The translations under genes and the position numbers were made by a program. A DNA stretch of 64,000 nucleotides from assembly GCF_018873765.1 (NCBI RefSeq), contig NC_057921.1, positions 67,197,557-67,261,556 on the forward strand. The letters run 5' to 3'. The notes beneath the pieces are model-generated. The model searched no databases, had not been told where the DNA came from, and was given only the letters and a program-made list of their open reading frames with translations. Shown here piece after piece: positions 1 through 11,600 of the stretch. This stretch comes from Telopea speciosissima (lineage: Eukaryota > Streptophyta > Magnoliopsida > Proteales > Proteaceae). Within the stretch, counting starts at the first letter, position 1; each line of letters begins with the position of its first letter.

Positions 1-734
1 AAAAAAACACTAGCGTAATGAAAATTTGTTTTGAGAATTGTTGGGATAAAGGAGAAACTTGCATTATAAAGTTTAGTTGGCTTTACAATCATGGAATAAA
101 AAAAATATTAAATTTCCAATCTATAGTTATTTATCATTGAAGAAAAATCTGCTTCTGGAATTAATCGCACATTAAATGGTTTCTGTTGAAAATTATTATA
201 CAAGTTAAACCAATCAGAGTTTAGTTCTATGCCAGCTAATAGTACTTCTGATATTTAACCTGAAATAGAAAAAGACCAAACTCTAATGAATAGGGGTAAA
301 ATAACTCAAATATAAGTATATAACTGTCATTTCCTTTTATGAAAGCTGTAATAAAGCCCTAAGCCTTATTCCAATGATAATGACTGGAAAGGAATAACAG
401 CACATTTTAGAATTACCAAGAACTTGCCTGTAAGGTGGTTCAGAGGCAAAGGATAAATCAATACTGTGGGCATTGGAATGCCAGCAATTCAGTCTGATGA
501 GTATTTCTGAAGTTCAAAGGAATTGGCCAACTTTTTCCTAAGATCCATCAATCCTAATTGTATAGCTAACTGTGCGCCTGTATATAGTATAACATCCCTT
601 TCTTATATATATTTTTTAAAAGAAGCCCCAACTCCTTGGGGTGGATTAGATCTATTTTTCTTCTCCATTGCACTTCATTTTTCTTTTAGATAGGTACCTA
701 TTCTATGGGGGAGGGAGGGAGGGAAGATGAGAAC
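1..734. other. AT-rich stretch without a supported gene
   Basis: No open frame with a recognisable domain or credible splice sites is visible on either strand. If the 5' exons of the GMI1 gene lie left of the window, this stretch is intron sequence of that gene. Confidence 0.5.
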
Positions 735-930
735 CAGGAGGCTTGCATAGTTCGAGAACTCGCGAGATCTTGCCGAGTTTCTCGGTTTTTCGAAATCCCG
801 AGACGAGACTGCTTACCAGTCTCAAAATGTCAATATCTCGCTGAGATCTCGGATCTCAATCGAGATCTCGGTTTGACCTAGGAAAATGCCCATCTAGGTC
901 CTTTATATGAGTGCCAGATCTCGAGATGTT
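735..930. repeat. Dispersed repeat built on the word CGAGATCTCG
   Basis: The stretch repeats self-complementary words such as GAGATCTCG and CGAGTTTCTCGG. A related block in opposite orientation stands at 7680-7775, outside the other arm of the foldback element. The pair may be the outer ends of that element or two independent insertions. The superfamily cannot be assigned by eye. Confidence 0.5.
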
Positions 931-940
931 GCTGGAAAAT

Positions 941-1012
941 CTTGGTAAACAGACACCTATGTATGCCCGGAACCAAGACAGACACTTATTTATGCCTAAT
1001 ATCATTTAAGTA
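941..1012. repeat. Outer part of foldback left arm, cut off by copia insertion
   Basis: This sequence is the reverse complement of about 7449-7534. The match continues on the far side of the copia element from 6550 onward. It is therefore the distal part of a foldback arm that was split when the copia element inserted after position 1012. Confidence 0.75.
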
Positions 1013-1274
1013 TGTTAGAAGGCCTGTAGAACTGAATGCTTAGATGATCAGAATCGATCACCCAGCTCCTTTATTTATAATAATCAGAATTACAATTTAT
1101 TCACAATCAAAGTAGGAATGCCCCCTTGCCTATTCCTATTAGGAATTCCCATTCCAATTAGGAGTCCCAAAATAGAGATCAGCTAGGGGAAAAAAAACAG
1201 AAAAAAACATAAAACTAAAAGATAAAACATAAAGGACTAAATTACCCTATCAGTTAAAGTAGCCTATCTTAACA
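1013..1274 (-). repeat. 3' LTR of the copia element
   Basis: Terminal repeat of 262 bp. On the + strand it begins TGTTAGAAGG and ends CTTAACA, so it has the usual TG/CA ends. It pairs with 6283-6544 and has the same length. Confidence 0.95.
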
Positions 1275-1287
1275 CTCCCCCTCAAGT
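1275..1287 (-). other. Polypurine tract of the copia element
   Basis: On the element's strand this reads ACTTGAGGGGGAG directly upstream of the 3' LTR. This is the expected position and composition for the primer of plus-strand DNA synthesis. Confidence 0.85.
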
Positions 1288-2319
1288 TGGAACATAAATA
1301 TCAACCATGCCCAACTTGACAAGAATAGGATGAAAAACCTTCCCACTCAAGCTTTTAGTGAACACATCAGCAAGCTGGTCAGCAGATTGCACAAAAGGAA
1401 CACACACCAGTCCTCCGTCCAACTTCTCTTTAATAAAATGCCTGTCAACCTCCACATGCTTGGTACAATCATGCTGAACAGGGTTGTGAGCAATGCTAAT
1501 AGCAGCCTTGTTGTTACAATATAACATCATGGGAAGATGAACAGGAGTACCAATATCTTGTAATAAACCCTTGAGCCATAACATCTCACAAATATCTTGT
1601 GCCATAGCACGAAACTTAGCTTCAGCACTAGACCTTGCCACTACGTTCTGCTTTTTACTACGCCACGTAACAAGGTTGCCACCAACAAGTGAGCAATAGC
1701 TAGAAATGGACTTTCTATCAGAGGAACCAGCCCAAGCTGCATCAGTATATGCTTCGACACGAAGATGACCATTCGGAGACAAAAAAATTCCTTTTCCCGG
1801 TGCTGACTTTAAATACCGAAGAATCCGGATAACAGCATCCATGTGAGAGGAATGCGGACCGTGCATGAACTGACTGACCATACTTACAGATACTGTTATG
1901 TCAGGTCTTGTATGAGACAGATAAATGAGCTTACCAACCAATCTTTGATAGCGACCTTTGTCGACCGGTGTTCCCTCCTTTTCTTTAAGTCTGGTAGTAG
2001 CATCCATAGGTGTATCAGAAGGATGACACCCTAGCATCCCAGTCTCGGTTAATAAATCTAGGATGTACTTCCTTTGAGAAAGAAAGATGCCTTTAGAAGA
2101 CCGAGTAACTTTTATCCCTAGAAAGTACTTTAGTTTTCCCAGATCCTTTATTTCAAATTCTTGCCCAAGGTAAGTCTTCAACTGGGTGATTTCATGATTG
2201 TCATTCCCGGTCACCACAATATCATCCACATAAACTATTAGGATGGTTACCTTTTCACCATTTTTCTTGATAAACAGGGTATGATCAGCATTGCTCTGCT
2301 TATAACCCGCAGAGACCAT
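1282..2319 (-). pseudogene. Copia reverse transcriptase C-terminal part and RNase H
   Basis: The open stretch encodes the palm region with the catalytic YVDD motif near residue 30, followed by a copia-type RNase H with YTDAAWAG near residue 190 and SSAEAKFRAM near residue 230. It is separated from the N-terminal RT part by an in-frame TAG near 2356, at a spot where copia proteins normally read through. It stops just before the polypurine tract, the usual end of the polyprotein. Confidence 0.9.
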
Positions 2320-2355
2320 TGCCTTGTGAAATCGTCTAAACCAAGCACGGGGGGA

Positions 2356-2990
2356 CTATTTCAGCCCATATAAAGCATGCTTCAATTTACAAACTTTCCC
2401 GCTGGTTTTATCACAAGAGAAACCTGGTGGAATGTCCATATATACTTCCTCGTCAAGTTCTCCTTGGAGGAAGGCATTCTTCACATCTAATTGTTGTAAT
2501 TCCCAGCCTAGATTCACTGCACAAGAAAGTAGCACTCTGACGGTGTTTAGTTTTGCAACTGGTGCAAAAGTCTTCTGATAATCGATCCCATAAGTCTGAG
2601 TAAATCCCTTTGCAACCAAACGTGCTTTGTATCGATCATAGTGCCATCTACCTTCTGTTTCACCACAAATACCCACTTACATCTAACTGGTTTCTTTCCT
2701 GAAGGAAGAACCACAAGTTCCCATGTATCATTCTTTTTTAAGGCTTGCATTTCTTCCATCATTGTTGCTTTCCACTTTCCATCTGTAAAAGCTTCCTGCC
2801 AATTTTGGGGAATACGAACAGAAGAAAGAGAAGAGACAAATGTACGAAAGGATGGAGAAAGGGGGTCATAAGAGACTACATGAGAAATGGGATGCTGGGT
2901 GCAAGTCCGAATACCTTTACGATGAGCAATAGGTAAATCAGGAGGAGAAGATGTGTTACCTGGAGATTGATCTGGTTCCAGGGCCGACAA
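2356..2990 (-). pseudogene. Copia reverse transcriptase N-terminal part, frameshifted
   Basis: Two overlapping frames together give the beginning of a copia RT. The first (2990 to about 2650) contains WKATMMEEMQALKKNDTWEL and KWVFVVK. The second (2676 to 2356) contains [21 protein letters not shown] and [19 protein letters not shown]. The jump near 2650 is a frameshift, and the second frame ends at a stop codon after the conserved YGLK. This element cannot make an intact polymerase. Confidence 0.9.
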
Positions 2991-3227
2991 TTGTGGTGGT
3001 GGTGGTGCTGGTGCTGCAGTGGATGGGAGTTGCTTGTATTTGGAATGTCCCTTGTGAGTTGTGATAGGTTTTGAGATTAGAGTCGTTAATTTTCTTCTGA
3101 AATTCCCTAATGGTTTGTTGGACTGAAGTCATCTCCCCCTGAAGGGAATTGTCACCAATAGGATTTTCAGCATCTTCTAAGTTCTCCCCCTGGGGAAAAT
3201 CCTGTTGGGGACCAGCAGAGGCATCGT

Positions 3228-5725
3228 CTAAGTGCTCCCCCTGGGGAAAAGCCGGTTTGGCACCAGCAGAGGGAAGAGGGGTGGAAACAATAGTCGGTTG
3301 AGGGGTGGGATCAACAGGTGGTTGGTCCCGGGTCGGGTCTGTACGGGAAGGTCAACCATCACATCTTCACTAAAAGTCTCCCCCTGAAGAGGTGTAGATT
3401 GATAATAGGAGAGAGATTCATGAAAGACAACATCCATATTGGTGAAGGTACGACGTGTAGGAGGATGGTAACACTTATATCCCTTTTGGGATGGAGAATA
3501 TCCCAAGAAAATACAACGGACCCCACGGGGTTCGAGCTTGCCAACAGAGCGAGTATCCCGAACATAACAGACACAACCAAAAACTTTACGTGGGACGACA
3601 AAGGAGGAGGAACCTCGCAGTAAAGAAGCAGGAGTGTCAGAGTCAAGGAATTGGGTAGGGAGCCTATTGATGAGATAGGCAGCAGTCAGGACAGCATCTC
3701 CCCAATATTGGGAAGGGACAGAATGGGCAAACATAAGAGCCCGAGTCACCTCAAGGAGGTGGCGGTTTTTTCTTTCAGCCACACCATTTTGAGCTGGGGT
3801 ATCGACACAACTGGTTTGATGGAGTATACCATGGGCAGCAAGGTAGTTTTGGAACTGACCATCCATGTACTCTTTACCATTGTCACTCCGCAATATCTTG
3901 AGAGTGGTATTGTATTGGGTTTGAATCATCTTATGAAAACAAGAAAAAACGTCACTTTTGTTGTGCATTAAATAAACCCACGTACTCCTAGAATAACAAT
4001 CAATAAAAGAAACAAACCAACGATGGCCTTTGAGAGATGGTTTCCGGCTAGGACCCCAAACATCAAAATGAATAAGATTAAAAGGAGAAGAACTTCTTTT
4101 ATTAGAAATGGAATAAGTAGAACGATGTTGTTTAGCCAGAACACAGGCTTCACAAAAAAATTCGTTTCTATGACATTCTTTAGCTAATGCTGGAAATAAA
4201 AGTGATAATGTTCCTAAAGGGGGATGACCTAGTCTATTATGCCATTGTTGAAGTTCAGAAGAAACTAACGCGCTTTGATGTATGGGAGAAGCCAAAGGTG
4301 GTGGTAAAGTAGGACTCCCATTATCAAGCAGGTACAATCCACCATGCATCTTATCACATCCAATCGTCGCCCTCGTTGCCAGATCCTGAAACACACAGTG
4401 AGAAGGAAAAAAAGTTACTTTGCAATTTAAATCACGGGTAAGACTGCTGATGGAAATAAGATTAGTGGTAAATTTAGGAATATGTAAAACAAAGGATAAA
4501 GGTAAGGAAGGAGTGCAACTGATAGAGCCCTTCCCAGAGATAGAAGAGAGAGAGCCATCAGCCATCTGTACTTTATCTTTACCAGATATAGGAGAGTAAC
4601 GAGTAAAGAGGCTGGAGGATCCAGTCATATGATCAGTGGCACCGGAGTCTATGATCCAGGGAGAGGAGACTACCGATGCACAATGACCAGCAAAAGAAAT
4701 ACCTGGGTGGGCTAAATGTGAACCTGGAGGCGTGGAAGAACTGGCAAGTGTTGATGTCGTAGAAGCAGCAGAAGCCTGTAACATACGACGGAAAGCCTGA
4801 AGTTCATCCTTGGACAGTCCAGTGTTAGTAGGAGGAGCAGGAGTGACAGCCTCAGTATGATTAGCTTTGTTTTTTGATTTTTGAGCAGCACGTTTAGCTT
4901 CGAAGTTGGCTGGTTTACCATGTATCTTACAATAGATGGCCTTAGTGTGCCATAATTTTCCACAATGCTCACATTTAACTTCTGCTTTTTCGGCTTTGGA
5001 TGTGTTAGAAGTAGTAGAGTTCGAACCAGCTCCAGTTTGTAAAGCTGATCGATCAGTAGGTGCAGAATGGAGCATAGCTGAACGACGTCGTTCTTCAAAG
5101 TTAACCAGTGCATATGATTGTTCCAGTGTAGGAAAAGGATCCTTACCGAGAATTTGTATTCTTATTGGATCATATTTGACATTGAGACCAGCCAAAAAAT
5201 CATAAACTCGGATTTTGTCAACATGTTTTCTATAGGCAGCAATATCAGTAGCAGAGGTGGGTTGATAATCCGAGTAATGATCAAGTTCTTGCCAATGCTT
5301 ACGAAGTTCAGCATAATATTGAGAGAGAGTCAACTCATTCTGTTTAATCTCATGAATTTTCCTCCGTAAGTCATATACTTGTGCATCATTCCCTACCTGG
5401 GAATAGGTTTCCTTGGCAGCTTTCCATATCTGAGCAGCAGTGTCAGGGAGAAGATAACCAGGTGCAATGGAAGAATGCATAGAATGAATAAGATATGACA
5501 TTACCATAGAGTCATGAGATAACCATCGATTCTGTGCAGGCCCCTCTTCATAAGGTTTCACGAGGCTGCCTGTAAGGTGGCCTGTATACCACGACCAGCA
5601 ATGGTGATATAAATGGATTTAGACCATATCAGGTAATTAGTCCCATCTAATTTAGTGGGGGAAGCAAAAGGAAGACACTCCGAACGAGTGGATCCATCTG
5701 AGTCAGCTAAAGTAAGATCAGACAT
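3228..5725 (-). pseudogene. Copia gag, protease and integrase
   Basis: The gag start is taken at the ATG at 5725, since the frame opening MSDLTLADSDG is typical. A frameshift near 5565-5600 then moves into the long 777-residue frame. That frame shows a degenerate zinc knuckle (CEHCGKLWH), the protease motif DSGATDHM near residue 306, the GAG-pre-integrase motif HNRLGHP, and an integrase core with DVWGP, SDNGKEY and NGVAERKNR carrying the D, D and E positions. It ends without joining the RT frame. Confidence 0.92.
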
Positions 5726-6270
5726 GATGATGTCAAAAGGGTTTTGAAATTCCCAAAAATTTAGCAGTCAGAAAAGGCTGAAACTGAGGTCGAGTTTCCC
5801 TCTTGTAGTGGAGAACAAGTCCTCAAAAAAGGAGCTGAATCTGACCAGCCAATAAAAAGCTCTAATTTTAGCAAAAATTAGGGCAAAAAAACTGTTGGAG
5901 AGAAATCGCAGAGCCGAATCTGTCTTGGCTTGATTCAATACTGCAGTCTTCAAACAGGAAGAGGTGTGTGTCAGGGATAGCAGGAACCAATCTCCAGAAA
6001 AAACAGCAATCTATCTTCAGCTTTGTGGGAAGAACTTGATCTCCAATGGTGGAGGAAACCTGTCGGCAGTAGGCAACACCAGTAATCTGCAATCTTCAAT
6101 GAGGTGAATGCGAGGGTAGCATCTAAATCTTCATTAGATCACTTCATAGGTGCTGCCCTGAATGAGAGTGAGGAGCCGAGAGTGGTGGAGAAGGGAGAAA
6201 CCAGAAACCGTGGGAGGGAGGAGAAAAAAAAACCAGAAAAACTTGAGAACTTCTTCTTCGATCAGATTCT

Positions 6271-6282
6271 GCTCTGATACCA
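6271..6282 (-). other. Primer binding site for initiator tRNA-Met
   Basis: On the element's strand the sequence TGGTATCAGAGC begins directly after the 5' LTR. It is complementary to the 3' end of plant initiator methionine tRNA, the usual copia primer. Confidence 0.92.
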
Positions 6283-6544
6283 TGTTAGAAGGCCTGTAGA
6301 ACTGAATGCTTAGATGATCAGAATCGATCACCCAACCCCTTTATTTATAATAATCAGAATTACAACTTATTCACAATCAAAGTAGGAATGCCCCCTTGCC
6401 TATTCCTATTAGGAATTCCCATTCCAACTAGGAATCCCAAAATAGAGATCGGCTAGGGGAAAAAAAACAGAAAAAAACATAAAACTAAAAGATAAAACAT
6501 AAAGGACTAAATTACCCTATCGGGTAAAGTAGCCTATCATAACA
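6283..6544 (-). repeat. 5' LTR of the copia element
   Basis: Terminal repeat of 262 bp with TG/CA ends, followed on the right by the target duplication AAGTA (6545-6549). It differs from the other LTR at about 9 sites by eye. Confidence 0.95.
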
Positions 6545-6549
6545 AAGTA

Positions 6550-7534
6550 AATGTTTTTGTATTTGTATTTCATTTACTTAAGATATTATTCATAAATAAG
6601 CAAATACCCCCCTATTTGAATCCAATAAAAATAATTAAAAAATCAAATTTCAAAAGGAAAAAAAGTCAACCCCCCCTCCCCCCCTAGTTCAAGAACAAAA
6701 ACTGGGTTTTCGACGGTAGGTGCAATTTCCAACTTTCTAATGCTGGGGTTTTTCTCAAATCTAAAAATTCCATAAATCTTAATATGGTAAAACATTGCTA
6801 AAAACCAAAAGTGCGGTAAAATATTCATTTGTTTTGATGTCCAAAAAAATATTTTCATTCAGAGCGATTTTGACAGCATTTGTGCGCACCGAATTAAGTT
6901 TGACCAGTACATAACTCCTTCAATATAAATCAGATTTTAGCAATCTTGGACTTGTTGATACAAGTATTCACAACTGTATGGCGCGTGTAACCCCACTTGC
7001 TTGTCGCACTTTTGGATAAACCGCTTTCTTTTGTTACCTTATTGACGAAGGGGAGGGAGGGTGAGAAGTCCAAGATTGCTAAAATCTGATTTATATTGAA
7101 GGAGTTATGTACCGGTCAAACTTAATTCAATGTGCGCGAATGCTGTCAAAATCGCTCTGAATGAAAATATTTTTTTGGACATCAAAACAAATGAATATTT
7201 TACCGCACTTTTGGTTTTTTGCAATGTTTTACCATATTAAGATTTATGAAATTTTTAGATTTGAGAAAAACCCCAGCATTAGAAAGTTGGAAATTGCACC
7301 TATCGCCGAAAACCTAGTTTTTGTTCTTGAACTGGGGGGTTGACTTTTTTTCCTTTTGAAATTTGATTTTTTAACTATTTTTATTGGATTTAAATAGGGG
7401 GTATTTGCTTATTTATGAATAATATCTTAATCTTAAGTAAATGAAAATCATTTACTTAAATGATATTAGGCATAAATAAGTGTATTTGTCCTGTGTCTGT
7501 CTTGGTTTCTAGCATAAGTAAGTGTCTGTCCTGC
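6550..7534. repeat. Foldback element: long near-perfect inverted repeat
   Basis: The left arm (6550-6953, preceded by 941-1012 across the copia insertion) is the reverse complement of the right arm (7066-7534) at roughly 95 % by eye. A loop of about 112 nt lies at 6954-7065. A transcript would form a hairpin of over 400 bp. Open stretches inside the arms are mirror images of each other and carry no known domain. The element may be a MITE-like foldback or two oppositely inserted copies. Confidence 0.9.
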
Positions 7535-7679
7535 TTTCCCACTAAGTGAAACTCCTATTTGGACTTTGTTTTTGCAAAATCTGATAGTGCCATTGTATTT
7601 AAAGGGCCTAAAATAGGCTGAATACCAAGTTTCAAACTCAAACTAGGTCTAAAACCCACCGAGATGAGGTTTTGAGTCG

Positions 7680-7775
7680 GAAAAAAAAGTGCACCAACTC
7701 GGCGAGATCTCGACTCGACTCGACTCGGTTTTTCAAGGGTCTGAGTTAGCACCGAGACCCGAGTTTTCGAACCTT
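7680..7775. repeat. Second CGAGATCTCG-type repeat block
   Basis: The stretch reads CGGCGAGATCTCGACTCGAC and similar words. It mirrors the block at 735-930 in opposite orientation. No gene is visible between here and the SINE at 8076. Confidence 0.5.
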
Positions 7776-8075
7776 GGAAGCTTGAACCCAAGACCTCCTG
7801 GTAGGGTGGGCTTTTATTCTCCACACTTCTACCAATTCTGTAATGTTCATATCTGCAATTAATTTTGAACATTCAGATATTTCCTCAACATTTCAACACA
7901 AGTTGTTTTGGACTTCCCATTGTAATTTTAACTCACCAAATTAAGCCAATGCCATTCCTTGTCACTGGGGCAGTCTTTGATCTTCATTGCACATGGTTGA
8001 ACCATCTCTTTCAGGTTTCCCTATCTTGTTACCTGTCGGTTCAGCTCATAAATTATCTTGAAATTCTGATTCTAT

Positions 8076-8242
8076 AGCGGGCGAGCCTTGGCGCAATGGT
8101 TAAGCTGCACTATTGCAACCATCAAGTTGCACTATTGCAACATGGAAACAACCTCTCCGTAAAGTGGGGGTTAAGGCTGTGTACATTTGCCCCTCCCAGA
8201 CCCTACAGTAATGGGAGCCTCATGAACTGGGATGTTCTTTTC
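8076..8242 (+). mobile_element. Au-type SINE, tRNA-derived
   Basis: The 5' part has an A-box-like start (GAGCCTTGGCGCAATGGTTA). The body has GGGGGTTAAGGCTGTGTACA and CCCTCCCAGACCC, and the element ends near TGTTCTTTT. The B-box region is replaced by a short internal duplication of GCACTATTGCAAC. The same family occurs three more times in the window. Confidence 0.8.
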
Positions 8243-8671
8243 TCATCAAATTCTTATTCTATCCTTCTATGCTGCCATTTCCATCTATATTAGCGTGTGG
8301 TTGATTAGTTTAAGAGTTCGTAATTAGGCCAACATAATATTTTTTTATTTAAAACAACAGCTTGTTGTACAATTTGCCCATTTTTTCTTTGATTTGTTTT
8401 ATTCATGCTCATATAGTCTTGAAATGGAATGGCTTGACACCATTCTTTTGTTTTGGTGATTTGGCTTTGTTGTCCCATGGACAAGTGTAGAACCAGAACT
8501 AGCTAGTTCGATTAGTTTGCTTCTATCCATTTTATTGGATATTTGATCCTTTAGTACAAATCTGAGTTGTTTCTTTCCTTTTCGATCTTTAGCTCGCCAT
8601 GGCTGGATGCATTTTTGTCTTTGGGAAAACAATTCCTGAAGATTATTGATATTTTTTCATCTTCATAACAG

Positions 8672-11600
8672 GGAAGGCTTCCTTTTATGGAACCTAAGCA
8701 AAAAAAAGGAGATAAGGCACAGTTATTGAAGAGGTGTTGCATGAGAATAAAGTGCTTTGTGGGTAAAGTGATTGCTTTAACTAATTAGTGACAATATCAG
8801 TATTTATTTTTAATATTTGAAAGTTAAAGTCCTTGTTAACTATTATCTTTTAGAGTTATTATTATTTTTTTGGGGAATTGTTTCAGAGACTGATGCTGGT
8901 TTCAATCCTACACCTTCAAAGGTAAGTCTCTTTTCTGTGTTCTGTTGTGGGACTAAGGTTAATTGTTGGAGCATAAGATTGTTGTCTTAGGAGTTTTCTC
9001 ACCCCATTATATATAACAAAATATTGAGTATTAAACACGAGACTAATGAAGGCTGTTTTTCTCTAATGTCTTCTAATTGCTGCTGTTGGGAATCCCTTGA
9101 CTTGGCTCCTGTGCTGGAAGGTGTTTCTATCTTCTATCCTGAAATTCTCCTAATGAATCTTCAACCTGGCAGTTATGAGTGAATGTTATATCAATAGATC
9201 ATTGAGTCAGAAATTAAAACTATTTAGCAACCTAGAAGTTTATTCTGGCAGGCATCATTTATGTTTGCTAGCAATGAAACGTCATTGGGGTTTCTAGAAA
9301 TAGTTGCAAATGAATGCTCCGAATCTAAATTGAGTAGTGGCTCCTAGGGAGTGATTGTGATGTTAAGGTGGAAATGATGTGTGACCCTGTCAATGTGTAC
9401 TTCTTTGAGTATGTGCATACAAGAGTTGGCTTTAGTCAGAGATCGAGGAAGTGGATGGGAAAATTTTATTCTTAGGCAGGGTTCATTATTCTTATCACTG
9501 GGGTTGTAAGAGGTTTCTTCCCTGGTTCATGGGGCATTTGTCCAAGGGATCTAGTTTCCCCATTTTTGTTTATCCCAGTAACCGGTGGTCCATTGCCCCA
9601 AGTCTTATGCTGGAAATATCTACCTTGTGTAATTTTCTTCAAGGTGTTTCATTCGGTGATGGTGGTTTGTCTGTGTCTCATACTCTCATCTACATGCGGA
9701 AACATCACCTTCCATTGTTGCATGTATAACTACTCATTTATTTAATTAAGAAAGAATGCATACCTCAGCATTTGATAAACTTAAAACCTTTGCAGACTGA
9801 TCTGGCACATCATCATCCTTATACCACTGCTTTGAAGAACTTCGGGAACAGATATCCTGAGAAAGAGAATGGTAATGGTCGATATTAGTTCCATATATTA
9901 GTTTTTCTAATTGTCTTTGTGGTATTCCCAGATCTGCCAATTCACAATCATGCGAAAATTTTGTGAAATGTAGATACACATGTTGAAATATATAGAGGTG
10001 CAAAGGCATTGAGTATTTTACAGGTTGAAAAAGAATATCAGGATTGGGTATTTCAAATGCATGATAAATATGATGAGGAAATGGACGGTGGTGATGATGA
10101 ACCTGTTCTTGTTGTGAACCCTTGTAACAAAAAGGGCCTTGGTATCTCATCTGATGGTATGTTTATTTGGTGAATATTTTAAAGTCATTTTATTTTTGTA
10201 TTTAAACTTGTTGCATATTCCCAAGTATCCTGTATTTCTGTCGAGAAAATTCATCTGATTCCCAAGCCATTACCAGTATTATATAAGTATGGATATTCTT
10301 TGAATTTCGTTTGCTCTAATATTTTTTCTCTTTGACATTTAGTTGTAAGGGTGCATAAGGTTATAAGGAGGAAAGGGGCATCTTGGAGATCTGGTCAGAA
10401 GGTGAAAATTGTTAAAGGGGCTGCAACTGGGTGCCATAAAAACAATATATATGCAACCCTGGAATATATCTTGCTCGAAGGATTTCAAGGAGATGTGGGT
10501 GGTAAGTAACATATTTGCAAAAGTAAAGGCACATTATGATATGTTTGTCATCATGCAAATAAAACATTTTTTTTTATCAATTCTTATATGAATAATCTAT
10601 TTGAAGTGTGCACCGCATATATCACTTATATATGGGTGCCCTTGCGATACATAATCTTTTGGCATGTTTTTTTCTCAAAGATGAATTAATTGTACAAAAA
10701 CTTCTATATACAAAATTCTGTGGCTGTCATATTAAATAATCCTATTTTTCTCTAATATTTTACAGGGGAGGCTCGCCTCATTTGCAGGTAGGCTATTACT
10801 TGGACTTGATCCCTTAAGGGTTATTGTTTTATAATTTGTTCTTAACCTTCAATTTTTCCCCTCATTGCCTGTGCCTGCTATCCTTATAGGCCACTTGATC
10901 TCCCTGATGACAAAGGGACCTTACTTTCTGTTACTGATGGAAATGCCAGTTTAGATATTCGTGGCTCTATTTCTATTCCCATTAGTGTGATTGACATTGG
11001 GAAGGTAATGCTTGTATATATAAGCCCAATTATCTTTTCCATTTAGATGAAATGATTTTTGCCTAGTTCTCTTCTGAATCATTTGTAATAGTTTGAAGCA
11101 ATTAACGATGCTGAGTGGAATTTTCATCTCGAGAAACAACGTCAGAAAGCTCCTTCAACAATTGACGTGCTGAATGCTCAACATTGTCAGCAGTTGGAGC
11201 TGGATGGGGTATGTGGACTTAAGCTTGTTCCACTTTATATGTGTCATGATTTCTTGTTATGTCTCATGATCCCCCCCCCCCCCCAATCATCCTATTTAAT
11301 GGTAAAATGGCATAATATGTTTATTTTTCAGGCATTACCTGTTGGTGCTCCAGTTTGTGCTGGACATATTCCTCCTCGAGAAATTGTTGCCGTTGTTAGG
11401 CCTGTTAATTTTTCCTCCTTGAGTACCTCAAAAACTCTGGATCAAAAATATATTGTGAAGATTGACCAAGAGATGTATATGAAAGTCAAGTTTTCTTGTG
11501 ATGGTAAAGATTGTGAAGATGGTGAACATATTTATGCTGAACGTGTACAACCTTCATCACGGAAAGGATTTCATGGCTTATATATCTTTTCACTTGAGAG

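Larger units (their letters stand above)
1013..6544 (-). mobile_element. Full-length Ty1/copia LTR retrotransposon
   Basis: Two 262-bp LTRs (1013-1274 and 6283-6544) flank gag, protease, integrase, reverse transcriptase and RNase H reading frames in copia order on the - strand. The 5-bp sequence AAGTA stands immediately outside both LTRs (1008-1012 and 6545-6549), as expected for a target site duplication. The primer binding site touches the 5' LTR, and a purine-rich tract borders the 3' LTR. I count about 9 differences between the LTRs (about 3.4 %), so the insertion is fairly young. The coding region has a frameshift near the gag start, breaks between integrase and RT, and a nonsense codon in RT, so this copy is probably not autonomous. 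It inserted into one arm of a foldback element. Confidence 0.95.

Noticed and set aside
6643-7343. Two nearly identical open frames on opposite strands
   Set aside because: They are mirror images inside the arms of the foldback element and have no domain.
10024-10156. GMI1 exon starting at the TTTTACAG before GTTGAAAAAGAA
   Set aside because: The phase from the previous exon would give a stop at once. The acceptor at 9973 keeps the frame and adds [15 protein letters not shown], which fits the family.
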